From: Chimonanthus salicifolius
Lineage: Eukaryota; Streptophyta; Magnoliopsida; Laurales; Calycanthaceae
DNA: 64,000 nucleotides
Assembly (NCBI GenBank): GCA_013350335.1
Contig: CM023536.1
Span: forward strand, 46,136,314 to 46,200,313
Reading direction: 5' to 3'
Shown: piece after piece, positions 1 to 10,035 of the stretch
Numbering within the stretch: the first letter of the stretch is position 1
How the letters are laid out: each line of letters opens with the position of its first letter
Notes under the pieces: model-generated
Told to the model about the DNA's origin: nothing
Seen by the model: the letters and a program-made list of their open reading frames with translations, nothing else
Databases searched by the model: none
Program-made: the position numbers and the translations under genes

Positions 1-330
1 CCTACTAATATGCTCGTGAGATCATAATTGTGCTCCACATCTTTTATAGTCAACTTCAATGACCCATCAACAATTTGTTTCCCTTTCACTTCAAATGGAC
101 AATTAACAAGACCAGAATATGTTTTCTTCTTCCTCTTATCATCTTTCAAATTAACTGTGCTACGATATATACCTTCTTTATCTCAACTAAGAATAACTAC
201 ATTGCTTCTACTGCATGACCTCTTAATGGTAGCTACAAATCATTGTGCAATGGAAACCTCCTTAACATGCTTCACTAAATCGTCATGACTTGAAAAACAC
301 CTCTCAACAAACTCATTGTCAACAATATCA
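1..330 (-). pseudogene. FAR1/MULE-type transposase N-terminus, decayed and cut by window edge
   Basis: Read on the minus strand, one frame gives an N-terminal DNA-binding region of the type found in FAR1-related proteins and Mutator-like transposases. Visible pieces in order are LVKHVKEVSIAQ, FVATIKRSCSRSNVVILS, DKEGIYRS, a basic KDDKRKKK stretch, and NCPFEVKG followed by LKLTIKDVEHNYDL. The NCPF...L.IK...HN pattern is the recognisable signature. The frame is broken by TGA after SIAQ and by another TGA where the family usually has a Cys before DKEG, so this copy is dead. The rest of the protein would lie left of position 1. It could also be a decayed host FAR1-related gene, but the Mutator-like terminus at about 1865 favours a transposon. 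Confidence 0.6.
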
Positions 331-339
331 TTCTCAACA

Positions 340-778
340 ATCTCATTATTTTCAACAAATGTGGATAAAAGTCCTTCACAATCCATAGTACTATTTTCAA
401 AGAAATTTTAAGAGTCTTGAGTTTGAAAGAAGAGTTACCTTTAATTCCGGTTCGGAGATTGAGAGAGTAGCTTCTGAGAGATACCTTCAAATCAATATAG
501 GAGATTTGAGAGAGTATCTTCAAATAATAGAGTGGTTCGTTTTGGAAAGAGGGTTTGGAGTTTGAGGGAAAATAGTTTGGAAAGGAGTTTGAGAGAGAGG
601 GGTTTGAGTGAGAGGGGTGCAGAAAGGGCTTTGAGGGAGAAGATTTCGAAATCGGAGAGGTTTTGAGAGAGAAGATTTCGAAATCAGGGTTCTGAGGGAG
701 TAGGATTTCGAAAGGGGCGAGATGGAAATGAAGAATGAAAGGGAAGAGGGGCGCGATTGAACTTATACTCAATTTCAC
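340..778. other. GA-rich stretch upstream of the transposase remnant
   Basis: The plus strand is strongly purine-rich and made of loosely repeated pieces such as gagagaggggtttgag and gagaagatttcgaaatc. A long minus-strand reading frame exists here (275-796), but its Ser/Pro/Leu-rich composition follows directly from the GA repeats and matches no domain I know. It is most simply the 5' untranslated or subterminal region of the minus-strand transposase remnant. Confidence 0.4.
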
Positions 779-1110
779 GTGGAAGATCGATCGCACGATT
801 TCTGTGATGGTGCTATCGATCTTGCCCTAAACAAGCAATCGATCAATCGATCACATAGGATCGTACGATCGATCTTGAGAGGAGAGGTCGACTGTCAAAC
901 TGTTGACCTCTCAGGTAAAATCGATTGCACGATCCTCTGTGATCGTGCGATCGATCTTTGAATGGGTTACAATCGATCGATTGATCACTGGGATCGTGCG
1001 ATCGATCTTGAGATGAGAGGTCGACTGTCAAAATGTCGACCTCTCAGTTAAAATCGATCGCACGATCCCATGGGACCGTGCGATCGATTGAATCTCTGTT
1101 AGGATCAATC
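779..1110. repeat. Cluster of GATCGATCGCACGATC-like palindromic repeats
   Basis: Variants of atcgatcgcacgatc and its complement gatcgtgcgatcgat occur repeatedly in both orientations (near 783, 860, 919, 944, 991, 1050 and 1070), interleaved with two copies of a gaggtcgactgtcaaa/gtcgacctctca segment (about 885-925 and 1017-1048). The block could fold on itself. It sits inside the interval bounded by the Mutator-like terminus at 1865, so it is probably subterminal sequence of that element. Confidence 0.6.
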
Positions 1111-1720
1111 GATCGATCCGAAAATGAACTGTCTGATAAACTAATAATCACGAAAAACGAATGAAAATCATAGTTCACTGTGCTATACATAGACACCCAG
1201 TAGCATATGAGAGCCGGAAGCTCAACGAGACAGAAAGGCGGGGTCCAAGAGAAAGAGATGACAGCAGTGGTGCATTGCCTGAGGACATGGAGGCACTACC
1301 CTACCGCCCTCTTAATTGAATTGATTTGAACTGAACCTCTCCCAAAGACACTTGCAGCTTAAAAAGAAGGTCGCATTTATAGAGAGATCAAGATTCAGGC
1401 GACAGAAGCGTTCAACTCGAAGAGAGGAGTTGAGAGGGCGTTGTCAACCACAAGTCAGTGAATGGAACGATGAATCACATAACATCTATGCCATCGTTCT
1501 CTGGACCTCCAATTTAACCATGCGACATGTTCTAGATGCACGGAAAAGAAAAATCTCAAATCTGTAGCTAAGGTTATGGATAAAGCAATCAAGTTCTCAG
1601 TCAAGGTTGAGATCTGAAGAATCAAGTGCATGGTACCGGCAGGGGGACAGGAGACGGCCAGCTCGAGGCACATCACGACCTACAGACAACACCGGCGAGA
1701 CCCGAGAAGGAACGATCGTA
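1111..1720. other. Unassigned stretch, less AT-rich than its surroundings
   Basis: No coding homology is recognised in either strand and the reading frames present are short. Base composition is visibly less AT-rich than the DNA to the right. It lies between the palindrome cluster and a Mutator-like terminus, so it may be internal sequence of that element or a captured host fragment. I cannot identify a source gene. Confidence 0.3.
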
Positions 1721-1865
1721 TACGCCTCAGATTGATCGATCCAAGCGAAAATGCATTGCAGAATCGATCGGTCGATTTCGCGCAGAAGGGCATAATCGTA
1801 ATTTTCACTCAAAATCTTAAATTCAGTGTCTGGTAAAAGAATAGTGCGGTGTCTAAATGCCGAGC
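1721..1865. mobile_element. Terminus of a Mutator-like element
   Basis: The sequence ending ggtgtctaaatgccgagc, preceded by cagtgtctggtaaaagaa and by gcagaagggcataatcgta, aligns base by base with the right end of the complete element at 40283-41241 (gcagaagggggcagaatcg ... ggtgtctaaatggagagcc). It is therefore a terminus of the same family. No convincing partner end was found in the window. The transposase remnant at 1-330 points away from this end, as expected if the element extends off the left edge. Confidence 0.55.
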
Positions 1866-2600
1866 TGGTAAAAAAAGGAAAGAATATCAATTACATGTAT
1901 ATATGGAATGAAGAATAAGCAGAGATTATGTTCCCTCAAATTAGTGATGCTAATTTGAAGGAGGTCAACTCTAATAATCTCCTACTTAAGAGTCTACAAA
2001 ATATTCAGAATACACTAATATTGAATTGCATCCTTCTTATGAATCACAATAAAAGATTAAGAAAAATAGAAAAATAATAATATGAGAGGAGATTTACACG
2101 AGGAGGCTTCCATATCTTCTATAATCATAGCAAACTTTTGAGACGCTCGAGTTACAGTCTTGGTTAAAAAATGACAAAATTTTATATTTATCTAATTATT
2201 TTAATTTTATTAACTTAAATTTAAAACTTTTACTATTATAAATCATCCATTTTATATAACCATTATATAAAATAAGGGAATCAATAAAAACATCAATATG
2301 TAAATGATACTTATATACTTTTCCATTATTTTAATCCAACAAAAATAAAATCAATTTATTATAAAAATATCTATCTTTCCATCATTTCCTTAAAATAATA
2401 AGTGGATCAGAAACTTTCTGCGATGTTTATTAACCCTAAAAATCTAAAATTCTGTGAAACGAAGTCCATATTAAATTCTCATCCTCAAAAACTTAACCAT
2501 CTCAAATTTTATGAAAATTTCAATAATTTAACACCACATCACTTGACGTAAAATATCTCCTATATGTCTGTGGTTGGAAAAATTTTTGATGAGATTACAA
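1866..2600. other. AT-rich intergenic region upstream of dioxygenase gene 1
   Basis: AT-rich DNA with no reading frame of note and no repeat boundary that I can define. It should hold the distal promoter of the dioxygenase gene starting at 2671. Confidence 0.4.
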
Positions 2601-2670
2601 GGGTTAATAAATAGTGGGACTAGGCAAAGCTATGCATTAGCCAGGAAGAAACCTCTCTCTCTCTCTCTCA
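2601..2670 (+). promoter_or_regulatory. Core promoter / 5' UTR of dioxygenase gene 1
   Basis: A TATA-like taataaata lies at about 2605-2613, some 60 bases before the start codon. A perfect CT dinucleotide run at about 2653-2669 ends directly before ATG 2671, a pyrimidine-rich leader common in plant 5' UTRs. The transcription start is not determined. Confidence 0.4.
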
Positions 2671-5380
2671 ATGGTGTCATCTGAAATACTGACGCTTGGA
2701 AGCTCTTTGCCGGTGCCGGTGCAGGTGCCCAACGTGCAAGAGCTGGCCAGAGAGCCGATTATCACAGTCCCACAACGATACCTACGACCCGACGAAGAGT
2801 TTCCAGCCACCTTATCCAATGAATCTCTTCCTGCAATTCCTACTATTGACATGAAGAAATTGCTAGTTGAAGATTCCTTGCCTTCTGAACTTGAGAAACT
2901 GCACTCTGCATGCAAAGACTGGGGTTTCTTTCAGGTCTTCATGCAATTTTCTCTTTCATTTGACTTTTTTAAAGTTGATTTTCACTAATTTTTTCTTTAA
3001 AGACCACGAAAAGAAAGTCAAGAATTTATGGCTCCTCCCTCTTCCGAAAAATTGATATCGGCATAGGGAAAAAAGTAAGGATGATAAATTTTTTTCTCTA
3101 GGATGAAATCAAACACAAGGAGAATGATCTTAGGTTCTAATACCATGTGAAATAATTCAGAGTATCTTCCTACAATCGAAGAGAGATTCTGAATTTTATT
3201 TATAGAGAGAGAAATACAAATAAACGATGCAGAATAAATAAAAGAAAAAACTCTTAAAAAAAGAAAATGCATCTTTAATAATCTCTAATTAAATAAATAA
3301 TAAATATATCATCTAAATTTAAATATATCTCAACAGAGTCAAGCTAAATACTTTTGAGTTTTCAAATTATGGTTGGATCAAGTCTTTAAAATAGGATACT
3401 ACCCTTCAAAATAGGATATTTATGCTTTGAACTACGCCTTGCAGTTGGTAAACCACAGTGTCAACTCATCACTGATTGAGAAGATGAAATCTGAAACCCA
3501 ACAACTTTTCAACTTTCCCCTACAAGAGAAGAAGAAGTATTGGAAGCAACCTGGATCTGTTGAGGGCTTCGGCCAGTCCTATGTCGTCGTCTCGGAGGAA
3601 CATAAGCTTGATTGGGGTGATCTGTTCTCTATGGTTACCCTCCCAACCAGTCCAAGGAATCACTCTCTATTAGAAAAACTTCCTCTCGTTTACAGGTTTC
3701 CTTCTTTGTTTCTTTCCTTCCATAGTCAAGAATGTCTTCAATGCATGATTTTAGCTTCATTTTCATGTTTGTAGAGAACTGTAGCAACTTATGCATTGGA
3801 GGTGCAAAAGCTGGCTTTGGATATGTTGGGATTCATGGCTAAAGCTTTGGGAATGGATGTTGAAGAGATAAATGAGTTCTTTGCAGATGGGTATCAAGAG
3901 ATGAGGAGCAACTACTATCCACCGTGTCCTCGACCTCAACAAGTGATTGGTCTTGCTCCACACTCAGACGCAAATGCGATTACCATCTTACTACAAATTA
4001 ATGAAGTTCAAGGACTTGAAATTAAGAAAGATGGGATGTGGATTCCTGTCAAGCCAATCCCAAATGCATTTATAATAAATGTAGGAGACATGTTGGAGGT
4101 GAGTTGCTTGAGTCAATGGTTGAAATATTTATTTCTTATGTTAGAGAAATCTTTAGATCTTGACAAGAAATTTATAATAAATTTTAAATTTAAACTTGTG
4201 CCTATAACCATTTTTGTGAAATAATATGGTGTCTTCCTTAATCAAGGAGAGCCCTGGACTTTATTTATAGAGAAAGAGAAATACAAATATGGTAGGTAAA
4301 AGAAATAAGAGGAAAATACATCTTTAGTAATCTCTAATTAAAGAAATACTAAATATATCTTCATCACTAATAAAGAAATCTCTAAATATATTTTAATACG
4401 CCGCCACAAGCTGAAGCATGTATGGAAAGGAACACAAAGCTTGGAAATTATAAAAAAGTGACATACTGATTGGCCACGAAAATTTGTTAGCAGCGCACTA
4501 ATTGGCTGCAAACATTTGTTGAATTAGTAGCACACTGACTGACTGTGAAGATTTGTTGAACATTGATATGTTTAAGTTTTGCTTCTCCATTCAACTCCAT
4601 TGTAAATCATATCTCCAATTATTCCACTATATATGATATCTTTATTTATTTCTTAATTCCATAAGTCTTGCTTGTCACTTAATTATTTTTCCCATATTTA
4701 TCATTTTTTATACTCCTTGGTAGATAATAACGAATGGAGCTTATAAGAGTGTTCTACATCATGGAACTGTAAATTCAACACAAGAGAGGCTCTCTGTAGC
4801 CTCATTCTGCTGCCCAAGACTAACGGCTGAGATTGGGCCATCACGCAGTCTAATCGGCCCGCAGAACCCGCCACTTTACAGAAGAGTGATTATGGAAAAA
4901 TACTTGAAAGATTACTTGCGGCTAGATCAGATGCAGACATCTGTGGACGTGAACAAAGTTTCATTTTCGATCCAGGTGAGTGAGGAGAAAACTGACGGAT
5001 ACAAACTCCCAGTCGAAAGGTTTGGCTCTTTGGATCTATATATGGGCCGAAGTCCAAGTTCAATCAGTTGGTGCGAAAGCCCACCACACCAGGTGAGTGA
5101 GGAGCAAACTTATAGATACGGGCTCGAAGTCAAAAGGTTTGAGTCTTTGGATCTATGTAAGGGCCGAAGCCCAAGTTCAATCAAATGGCACAAAAGCGAA
5201 CCACTCCAAGCGAGTGAGGAGCAAACTGACGAATACGGGCTCCAAGTCGAAAGGTTTGGCTCTTTGGATCAATATATGGACCGAAGCCCAAGTTCAAACA
5301 GCTGGTGCGAAAGCCCACCACACCAGGTCCACCAAGCCAGCAAACACGCACACGTGCTTGAGCCCAAGCTTGTTGCATGA
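2671..5380 (+). CDS. 2-oxoglutarate/Fe(II) dioxygenase (SRG1-like) with repeat-bearing C-terminal tail
   Basis: Exons are 2671-2934, 3445-3695, 3777-4098 and 4724-5380, all with GT/AG borders, giving 497 residues with no internal stop. The DIOX_N domain is at about 50-150 (IPTIDM, CKDWGFFQ, LVNHSVNSSLIEKMK). The catalytic domain has NYYPPCPRP, Fe ligands H234 and D236 (PHSDA) and H291, and R301-L-S303 for 2-oxoglutarate. The residue after H291 is His where relatives have Arg, and one codon is missing at the exon 2/3 junction (Arg-Thr instead of Arg-Glu-Thr). Family members are cytosolic hydroxylases or demethylases of specialised metabolism; the substrate is unknown. Usual length is about 350-360. 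Similarity stops near residue 344, after which the frame continues into three 39-codon repeats. The natural end may be an unannotated splice or an insertion-created read-through. Confidence 0.8.
3130..3335. repeat. Transposon-like AT-rich repeat in intron 1 of gene 1
   Basis: Contains tgaattttatttatagagag, gagaaatacaaat and gcatctttaataatctctaa, which recur in the same order in intron 3 at about 4230-4400 (gactttatttatagagaaag, gaaatacaaat, catctttagtaatctctaa). Sequence of this kind resembles copia-type LTR promoter regions, but no ends or target duplications were defined. Confidence 0.45.
4230..4400. repeat. Related AT-rich repeat in intron 3 of gene 1
   Basis: Second copy of the repeat in intron 1 (about 3130-3335), same strand, diverged. 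The two copies lie in separate introns of the same gene, roughly 1.1 kb apart. Confidence 0.45.
4976..5326 (+). repeat. Three tandem 117-bp repeats, in frame with dioxygenase exon 4
   Basis: Units start at 4976, 5093 and 5210 and the third ends at 5326; each is exactly 117 bases, so each encodes 39 residues in the same frame. The residue pattern per unit is (V/A)SEE(K/Q)T..Y.L.V.RF.SLD followed by RSPSS. Units 1 and 2 begin directly after CAG with GTGAGT, a perfect 5' splice-site consensus; unit 3 has CAAGCGAGT and the post-repeat position has CAGGTCC. Confidence 0.85.
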
Positions 5381-5389
5381 CTCGGTCAC

Positions 5390-7030
5390 CACCGACTCCC
5401 CTTGATTTCAAATGGAGTCCCAGTTGCGGTGGGAGGTCCTAATCAGGTTAGGATTAGGCCTCCCTTAGCCAACGAGTATTAGGATTGGTTAATTTGAAAT
5501 TAAAAAATAATTAGTGGTTCTGAATGAGGCGTGAGGGTCGGCTCATCCAAGTTCTAGGGTTCTTTTTGTGTTTTTGTTTTTGGCCGCCCATTTAGACACC
5601 AAGGTTTTCTGCTAGGAGACACCAGTTTTCAGATTTTTGGGGTAAATTACCCTTTTGCCCTCCCGCGTTTTATCATTCGAACGATTTTTCAGTTGATTTT
5701 TTAGTTCCTTCGAACGAATGAAATGTGGTAGTTAAAAAAATTTAAACAGTAAAATGTATTTTAAAATTTTAAAGTTATTTTTTAAGCACTGTGTATTTCC
5801 AAAATTTCTAAAATTAAATATCCAGACTAATTACGATAATCTGATAAAAATACTTTAAGACTTCAAGATCGTTTGACATTCCCAAATACTTAAAACATGT
5901 CAAAAATATATTTAGGAGTGGCAAAAGATCTTGAAGTCTTAAAGTGTTTTTATCAGATTATCATAATTGGTCCGGATATTTAATTTTAGAAATTTTGGAA
6001 ATACACAGTGCTTAAAAATAACTTTAAAGATTTAAAGGAGATTTTATTATTTAAAAAATTATTGTTTAAGCACTGTGTATTTTTAAAATTTCTCAAATTT
6101 AATATCCGGACTAATTATGATAATCTGATAAAAATACTTTAAGACTTCAAGTTCTTTTGCCACTCCTAAATATATTTGCGACACAGCTGAGGAATACTCT
6201 TATTTGTAAAACACTGTATTTTAAGTATTTGGGAATGTCAAACGACTTTGAAGTCTTAAAGTATTTTTATCAGATTATCGTAATTAGTCCAGATATTAAA
6301 TTTGAGATATTTTAAAAATACACAATGCTTAAAAAATAATTTTTTAAATAATAAAATCTCCTTTAAATCTTTAAAGTTATTTTTAAGCACTGTGTATTTC
6401 CAAAATTTCTAAAATTAAATATCCGGACTAATTATGATAATCTGATAAAAACACTTTAAGACTTCAAGATCTTTTGCCACTCCTAAATATATTATCGTAA
6501 TTTTAGAAATTTTGGAAATACACCGTGCTTAAAAAATAACTTTAAAATTTTAAAAGACATTTTACTATTTAAATTTTTTTAACGGATTTTAGTGTAGCTA
6601 CAACATTTCGACTGTACAGTGAATCTTTAGAAGGAATTGAAAAATCGTTCGAAGGAACTGAAAAATCCTTTGAACGATTCAACTGTGCAATGAATTGTTC
6701 GAAGGAATTGAAAAATTGTCCGAAGGATAAAACGCTTGAGAGCAAAAGGGTAATTTACCACAAAAATCTGAAAACTGGTGTCTCCTAGCAGAAAACCCTG
6801 GTGTCTAAATGGGCGGCCTTGTTTTTTTATTATTATCTATAAATAGGCCTGTATTCTGCAGATTTGGGCAGACTTAATTAGTGAAATAAACTCTTGTTTT
6901 CCAAAGGAAAATCTATTTGAAACTGGGAACGTCCAGTTCAAGGCCGAGTCAGACAGTTTGCATTATTGAGTTCTGACGAGTTAGGGTGAGTAAGGGTTCT
7001 TTGCGAACAAACCTCCATAACCCAGGTAGG
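5390..7030 (+). other. Possible LTR-like or promoter-bearing sequence, split by a Mutator-like element
   Basis: After removing the element at 5582-6818, the flanks form one stretch with a TATA-like ctataaatag at about 6837 followed by tagtgaaataaactc, an AATAAA-type signal. That order resembles the R/U5 part of a plant LTR. No terminal TG/CA pair, target duplication or primer-binding site was found, so this could also be other repeated or host sequence. The 117-bp repeats just upstream may belong to it. Confidence 0.3.
5582..6818. mobile_element. Non-autonomous Mutator-like element 1 (1237 bp)
   Basis: Terminal inverted repeats of roughly 90 bases: the left end starts ggccgcccatttagacacc and the right end finishes ggtgtctaaatgggcggcc. 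It is flanked by an 8-bp target duplication TTGTTTTT (5574-5581 and 6819-6826). The interior has no coding capacity and consists of one module of about 110 bases repeated several times in alternating orientation. Confidence 0.85.
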
Positions 7031-7219
7031 CCTATACTCTTTTAAGCATTTGGGTTTAATTGAATCAAATTTGTTGGTTAATAGACCTGTTAAACTGATT
7101 GAATTGATTAAACTGGGGAGTTAAATCGGATAACTGATTCAGTTGTGTGGAGTTGTTGGCAGAGATTTGTGACCAAATCTTAAGGGTTTTAAAACCAGTT
7201 TTTAGATTTGTCTTAGGGC

Positions 7220-7620
7220 TAATTTTTCATCTTTCAACCCATCCATTTTTCATTCTGGTCAATATATTAAATTTTTACCAAATTTTGATGTTAACTTTAA
7301 ATTATTACCTAAATTATAAACATTTGTATTTCATGTAGGCCCTTTTCTTTAATATGATTTGTCGAGCAGAAAAGATTAATATATAAATATGATGTCAAGA
7401 ATTAGTTTAATTGATTTATAAATGTTAATAGCTTAAAATGTGGTTTAGATTTTAAATTTTATAATAAAAATATAATTTAATTGATTGCCATCCACTGAGA
7501 CATGAAAATGGTAGGACTCACTATAAAAAAAAAAAAAAAAAAGTTATAGTTCTATTTTACCTCCTCTTACCTAGAAAGGTCTTGAATCCGAGCCCAAATG
7601 ACCAAAATTAAAAAAAGCCC
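7220..7620. repeat. Duplicated non-coding segment (unit A)
   Basis: Closely matches 20140-20330 and 39890-40282 plus 41242-41275. It includes the empty target site (aaattaaaa at about 7605-7613) of the element present at 40283-41241. It marks the 5' part of the tandem unit that carries each dioxygenase copy. Confidence 0.75.
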
Positions 7621-8785
7621 ATTCAAGTACTCTTTTTTTTCTTTTAAGCCCACCTCACCTCAAGTTCAAAAATATTTTTTATATTTCCTCCATTTTCCAT
7701 ACTTGAATAGCCCCACATGAAATTGAAGTCCTTATCAAGAATAATTTTTCATTTCAATTTTTAATTTATTCAGTTTTTTATAGAAATTTGAGTCGGGTTA
7801 CTTTGAGTTGGGTTGGATTGAATTGAAAAAGAAATTTGAATTAACTCAGTAGTGAAAATTTTGGTAAAAATTTAAAGGCCAAGATTATATGGATTTGATC
7901 ATCAATTGAGAACAAAAATATTTATCCTCTATATCAGGGGTTAAAAAAAATGATAACAGCCGATATATCGGTTGAGAACCGAATATCGGCCGATAAATAT
8001 CTCACTCTTATTATTATTATTTTTAATTAAAAAACCAATATTAGTCGATTTCAACGATATATATCGAATATCGGCCGATGCGATATTCCTACTCTTTATC
8101 CATATAATCACCTCTTAAATGAGTTTAAATTTATTAAATTTATAATCAATGTAATAGCATATCTAGTTAGTGGGTCTCGCACCATCGCTAGTATATCTCC
8201 CCTGGCTTAACTCTTGTAGACAGAAAAGAACTTGCGTGCAGGTAGATTATGATTATTTTAATGAGTCATGAAAAAGTATGTCTTTCTGAATAATTAAAAA
8301 TTATGTAATTGATTGATTAATATAAGAATTATTGTACCGTAAAAACTGATATTTATTTAATATTATTATTTTAAATGTTTAAATTAAAAATAAGTTATTA
8401 GATAAATAATTTTATTTTTTAATTAAATTGATAAAGATGTATTAAATAAAAATGATAAAAAATTAAATCTAAAAATCTAAAAATAATTTTAATAAATTGA
8501 ATTCAATGTAAAGTATGTGCCGCATAGAATTCCTCGACATTAAAAAACACGAGCATCATAAACACGAAGGAGTTGGCCTATTAGTTGATACACAACACTT
8601 CAGAATTAAGGTTTTGAGTTCAATCCCTCTTAACTCTAATAAAGGGTCACTTTTCGTAAGATATGTATAGAGTAAGATCTCACCGCTTGAACCTGACATG
8701 TGTATAGAGAGACGTGTACATGCCCTCAAGGACTAGTCCAGCGAGATTACAGAGATACCTAAACACCTTTGATCGTAAAAAAAAA
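7621..8785. other. AT-rich intergenic region upstream of copy A
   Basis: No gene recognised. Parts are shared with the region upstream of copy B: about 7740-7860 resembles 41400-41530, and about 8480-8760 resembles 41720-41990. Confidence 0.5.
7935..8093. mobile_element. hAT-like fragment with GGCCGATA motifs
   Basis: Begins caggggttaaaa and carries repeated atatcggccgat motifs like the non-autonomous hAT element at 10036-12064. The right end is degenerate and no clear target duplication was found, so the boundaries are approximate. Confidence 0.4.
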
Positions 8786-9355
8786 ACACCAGCAACTATG
8801 ATCGACTACTTCCGAGATTCTCTTCCATCGATTCCCACCATCGACATGAGTAGACTGCTTCTTCAAGAATCGACTACTTCCGAGCAAGAGAGGCTGATCT
8901 CTGCTTGCAGAGAATGGGTTTCTTTCAGGTCTTCTTCCTTTTCTACTTCACCTCTTTCATGTGATTTTATTTAAATTTAATTAATAAAGAGAATAGAATA
9001 TAATAAGGGATGTAGATCTATCTTCTGTTCATTTGTGGTGTCTCTCTCATTTTTCATAAAAAGATAATATTGTATTAATTAGAGAAATATTAACATATAA
9101 CTGTACAATATGTTTGAAAAAAAAAAAAAAAACCCACCTGAGATTGACTCAAGTTCCTTATTGGTTAGAGGCAAATTTGAATTTTGAGTTTTTTTTTATT
9201 AAGCAGTAATCAAGCAGGTTTTTAAAGCGTAACTTCGTATGATACTATGATCATTTTCACATTGATATGTCTTGGAGATTGTGATATAATTTAATAATAA
9301 GCTTTACAAATTAAACACTTAAAAAAATTAACCAACATTTTTATCCTTTCATCAT

Positions 9356-9540
9356 GGGTAGCCATTTATACACCCGATTTATCTTTTAGGAGACATCCAA
9401 CTTCAAATTTTTGTGGCCTCAGTTTCGTGAGGGAGGAATCTTCAATTTTTTAAAAAATTGATAGACAAGATGGTAATTTCACAAGAAATTTTGAAATCAA
9501 GTGTCTGCTAAAAAAAAAGTCGGGTGTGTAGATGCCACCC
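9356..9540. mobile_element. Non-autonomous Mutator-like element 2 (185 bp)
   Basis: Inverted repeats of about 60 bases (left gggtagccatttatacaccc, right gggtgtgtagatgccaccc) flanked by TTCATCAT at 9348-9355 and 9541-9548. The paralogous segment in copy B has a single TTCATCAT at 43767-43774 and no element, which confirms the ends. Confidence 0.9.
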
Positions 9541-10035
9541 TTCATCATTTCTAATTTGATTATTGGCTTCATTGATTGATATTTATTAAGTGTGTAATTG
9601 AGAAACACCAATTGATGGGCTCCACTGATTCTATCACATGCATTAAATTATTAATTCGAATTTATGATGCAAATCACCTAGCTGCAAGATTTGATGATGG
9701 TAGGGTTAATCAATGTCATAAATATCTTCAATATTTTGATAAATATTATTTAGCAATTTATCTAGTGATTTAAATTTTAATATATCATAATATTATTCTG
9801 ATCATTATTTAAAATCTCTAATGTTACTTAATTACATTTTTTTAAAAAAAAAAAACTTATACATACATTTCCTAATATTTATTTTCAAAACATTTTATGT
9901 TTTAATGTTTCTCCTAAACACCTGATAAAATCAAATAACTGAAACTATCTCAATATTATCTTGTATCAGTCATATTTTTGTAATAGTATTTGACTATTTG
10001 TAATTGAGGTTGGGCCTTAGCCCCTAACTTGAACC

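Noticed and set aside
275..796. 173-codon minus-strand frame rich in Ser, Pro and Leu
   Set aside because: It follows from the GA-repeat composition of the strand and has no recognisable domain.
780..1110. CRISPR-like appearance of repeated short motifs
   Set aside because: Units vary, alternate in orientation and have no uniform spacers; a plant nuclear context also rules this out.
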